From positions 1 to 63,809 of the forward strand of contig JABSSL010000042.1 in assembly GCA_013214355.1 (NCBI GenBank): a stretch of 63,809 nucleotides of DNA. The letters are read 5' to 3'. A model generated the notes under the pieces. It saw only the letters and a list, made by a program, of their open reading frames with translations, did not search any database and was not told the DNA's origin. The stretch comes from Saprospiraceae bacterium. Lineage in GTDB: Bacteria > Bacteroidota > Bacteroidia > Chitinophagales > Saprospiraceae. The position numbers and the translations under genes were made by a program. Shown piece after piece: positions 62,039 to 63,809 of the stretch (its first letter is position 1; each line of letters opens with the position of its first letter).

Positions 62039-63809
62039 ATGACTCAAGTAAAAAAACTCCTTCTATCGCTACTGTGCCTGACAGTCGGGCAGGTGCTCTT
62101 AGCACAGACCACCTATAGTACTGTACGGAACGGCAACTGGGACGTAGCCTCTACTTGGGACGCCAATGGCATTCCTCCTAATCCCATACCGGCCGATGCT
62201 ACGGTCGAAATATATTTTAGTATCCAGGATAGATCTGGTATTGGCTTGCCAAAAACCAACTATGGGACCATCAATGTAAACGCTCAATCCATTCTGATTA
62301 TTGAAGATGAATTTGATAATTACGGGACGATTGATGTAAAGGGCGGACCTACTTTCAGTGAATTTAGAGTAACTGGTACTACCTTCAACAACAAGGTAGG
62401 AGGTGTGCTAAGAACCAGCGGAAATGCGGCATACATTAGCGGATCCAGTGAGCCAATAGTAAATAACGAGGCAGGTGGCTTGATCGAGATCGGTCCCGAT
62501 GGGATATGGTTCTACAGGTTTGGAACCAATAATCGTCTAAACAACGCTGGCTCCATCGACAATCGCGGCCTTTTCACCTGTATTTGTAATTTCGTTAGTA
62601 CAGCAGGGAGTAAACTATATAACGATAATGGTATTATTCAAATGACCGGTTCCATCGTGGACATTGGTGGTGAGGTAAAACTGATTGGAGACAGCCGCTT
62701 TAGCATGGAAACCTCACGCCTCACTATGCAGACAGGCAGCTCCTTGGAATGGGTTTTGAATTCCCAGCCAAGTGGATTGAATTATCCGTACATACAGCAC
62801 TTTCGGGGAATAGGAACTTTTGGCGATGTCGACATGAAAGTTAGCTTAGCTCCTGGCTTCGAGCCCGATGAAGGAGCCGTCTATAATATCTTTCTCGATT
62901 CAAATCCTGTTCCGGCAGGTACTCTTTCCTTGCCAGCACTTAGTGGCGTAAAAACCTGGAAGGAATCCAGAGCGCCAGATTATAATGGTATAAGAATAGA
63001 AGTGGAAAACAAATCCTGCGAACCCACCCCCATCACCTGCCCAACCGATATCACCATGGACAACGACGATGGAGACTGTGGGGCTATTGTAACCTTTACC
63101 CTGCCCGATGGCGCCACTTCTACTCCAACTTCGGGTTCTTTCTTCCCAGTGGGTACCACTACCGTAGATGTTACAGGAAGCGATGGCTGTGATGGTACTT
63201 CTACTTGCAGCTTCAAGATCACTGTCAATGATACCGAACAGCCAAGCATTAGCTGTCCTTCCCATACCACGGTAGGTACCGATGAGGGCGAGTGTGGAGC
63301 CGATGTACACCTTCCTGCTCCTAGTGCTGATGATAACTGTGGCGTCACCCAGCTAAAAGGTCGCTATCGCTTGGTCGATGAAAATAATAACCCACTTAGC
63401 AGCTATACCAGCCGTAAGAATGACCCCAGTGATTATCTAGCTGTCGGCCGCTATCAAGTTAACTGGCGCGCTAAGGATGCAGCCGGCAAAAAGCGTTCGT
63501 GCTCTTACTTCCTGACCGTAGAAGATGACGAAGATCCTACCGCAGTTTGTAAAGACGTAACTGTTGAATTCAACGGTGAGGCGAGTATTGACTTGGCTGT
63601 TAGTCAGGTATGGAATGAAGCCGCCAGTGATGATAATTGCGGAACAGTATACTACGTAGGTACTTCTCCTTCTCTCAGCATCAGCTGTGCTGACCTAGGC
63701 AGTGTAGTACCATTGACGATCACCATCCGCGATGAGGCAGGTAATACCGATAACTGTACTGCTGACGTCACCGTCACCGGCCTACCGTGTGGCTGGTCAG
63801 AAGGAGCAG
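62039..63809 (+). CDS. secreted HYR-domain protein, 3' end outside window
   Basis: The frame from ATG 62039 (an in-frame ATG at 62003 is less likely) stays open to the window edge, giving at least 590 residues. It has a signal peptide (LLLSLLCLTVGQVLLAQ) and a beta-helix-like region typical of Bacteroidota surface proteins (STVRNGNWDVASTWDANG, then NAGSIDNRGLFTC). From ~residue 330 there are tandem HYR-type immunoglobulin modules (CPTDITMDNDDGDCGAIVTF, then FFPVGTTTVDVTGSDGCDGTS and CPSHTTVGTDEGECGADVHLP, in parts). Such proteins are large adhesins that usually end in a T9SS signal; that end is not in view. Confidence 0.85.
   Translation, partial: MTQVKKLLLSLLCLTVGQVLLAQTTYSTVRNGNWDVASTWDANGIPPNPIPADATVEIYFSIQDRSGIGLPKTNYGTINVNAQSILIIEDEFDNYGTIDVKGGPTFSEFRVTGTTFNNKVGGVLRTSGNAAYISGSSEPIVNNEAGGLIEIGPDGIWFYRFGTNNRLNNAGSIDNRGLFTCICNFVSTAGSKLYNDNGIIQMTGSIVDIGGEVKLIGDSRFSMETSRLTMQTGSSLEWVLNSQPSGLNYPYIQHFRGIGTFGDVDMKVSLAPGFEPDEGAVYNIFLDSNPVPAGTLSLPALSGVKTWKESRAPDYNGIRIEVENKSCEPTPITCPTDITMDNDDGDCGAIVTFTLPDGATSTPTSGSFFPVGTTTVDVTGSDGCDGTSTCSFKITVNDTEQPSISCPSHTTVGTDEGECGADVHLPAPSADDNCGVTQLKGRYRLVDENNNPLSSYTSRKNDPSDYLAVGRYQVNWRAKDAAGKKRSCSYFLTVEDDEDPTAVCKDVTVEFNGEASIDLAVSQVWNEAASDDNCGTVYYVGTSPSLSISCADLGSVVPLTITIRDEAGNTDNCTADVTVTGLPCGWSEGA

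Overview
The window reads as chromosomal DNA of a Bacteroidota bacterium, probably a marine or coastal member of the Saprospiria (Lewinella-like). This placement is inference. It rests on T9SS C-terminal sorting signals, TonB/CarboxypepD_reg receptors, LytTR and 7TMR-DISM signalling proteins, remnants of a hybrid two-component regulator, promoters with a TAnnTTTG -7 box, and genes for sulfated algal polysaccharide breakdown. No rRNA, tRNA or CRISPR array was seen.

Layout. (1) 1-17.7 kb: accessory carbohydrate region. It holds two DUF5060/GH140-like lipoproteins, a BNR-propeller lipoprotein resembling PL24/PL25 ulvan lyases, a sulfatase fused to a GH78 rhamnosidase, a LytS/LytR-type pair, a TonB-type receptor with an extra C-terminal domain and a FtsX/MacB-type permease. 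At 10.50 kb two decayed genes (3' ends of a hybrid regulator and of a GH3 enzyme) abut head to head, which looks like a deletion scar. (2) 17.8-38.3 kb, all on the minus strand: a complete [NiFe]-hydrogenase island of the group 2a (cyanobacterial HupSL / mycobacterial Huc) type. It has one large subunit, two complete small subunits, the maturation protease, hypA, hypB, hypF, hypC, hypD, hypX and hypE, a nickel permease, a group III truncated haemoglobin, an NHL-propeller protein, a TPR protein, a multi-pass membrane protein, several small orphans and two paralogous TetR regulators. (3) 38.3-62 kb: mixed genes (saccharopine-dehydrogenase-like reductase, bestrophin, two large AraC-type regulators with STAND/TPR or TolB/TPR sensors, MFS exporter, serine hydrolase, a NarL-type two-component pair, a YWTD-propeller T9SS protein, a second sulfatase) separated by repeat-rich intergenic DNA. 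(4) 62.0 kb to the end: the start of a secreted HYR-domain protein.

The most interesting part is the wiring of the hydrogenase island. A palindrome with the pattern TTAG-N10-CTAA occurs upstream of the second small subunit, upstream of hypB, and upstream of a 118-residue orphan lying between the two TetR genes. Two of these copies sit on or next to near-consensus Bacteroidota promoters, and a fourth, weaker copy lies beside the first. The 118-residue orphan is a paralogue of a 107-residue protein encoded inside the hydrogenase accessory operon. The simplest reading is a dedicated TetR-controlled H2-oxidation regulon in which the small subunit may be switched. HypX (CO-ligand synthesis) and a globin in the maturation operon fit use under oxygen.
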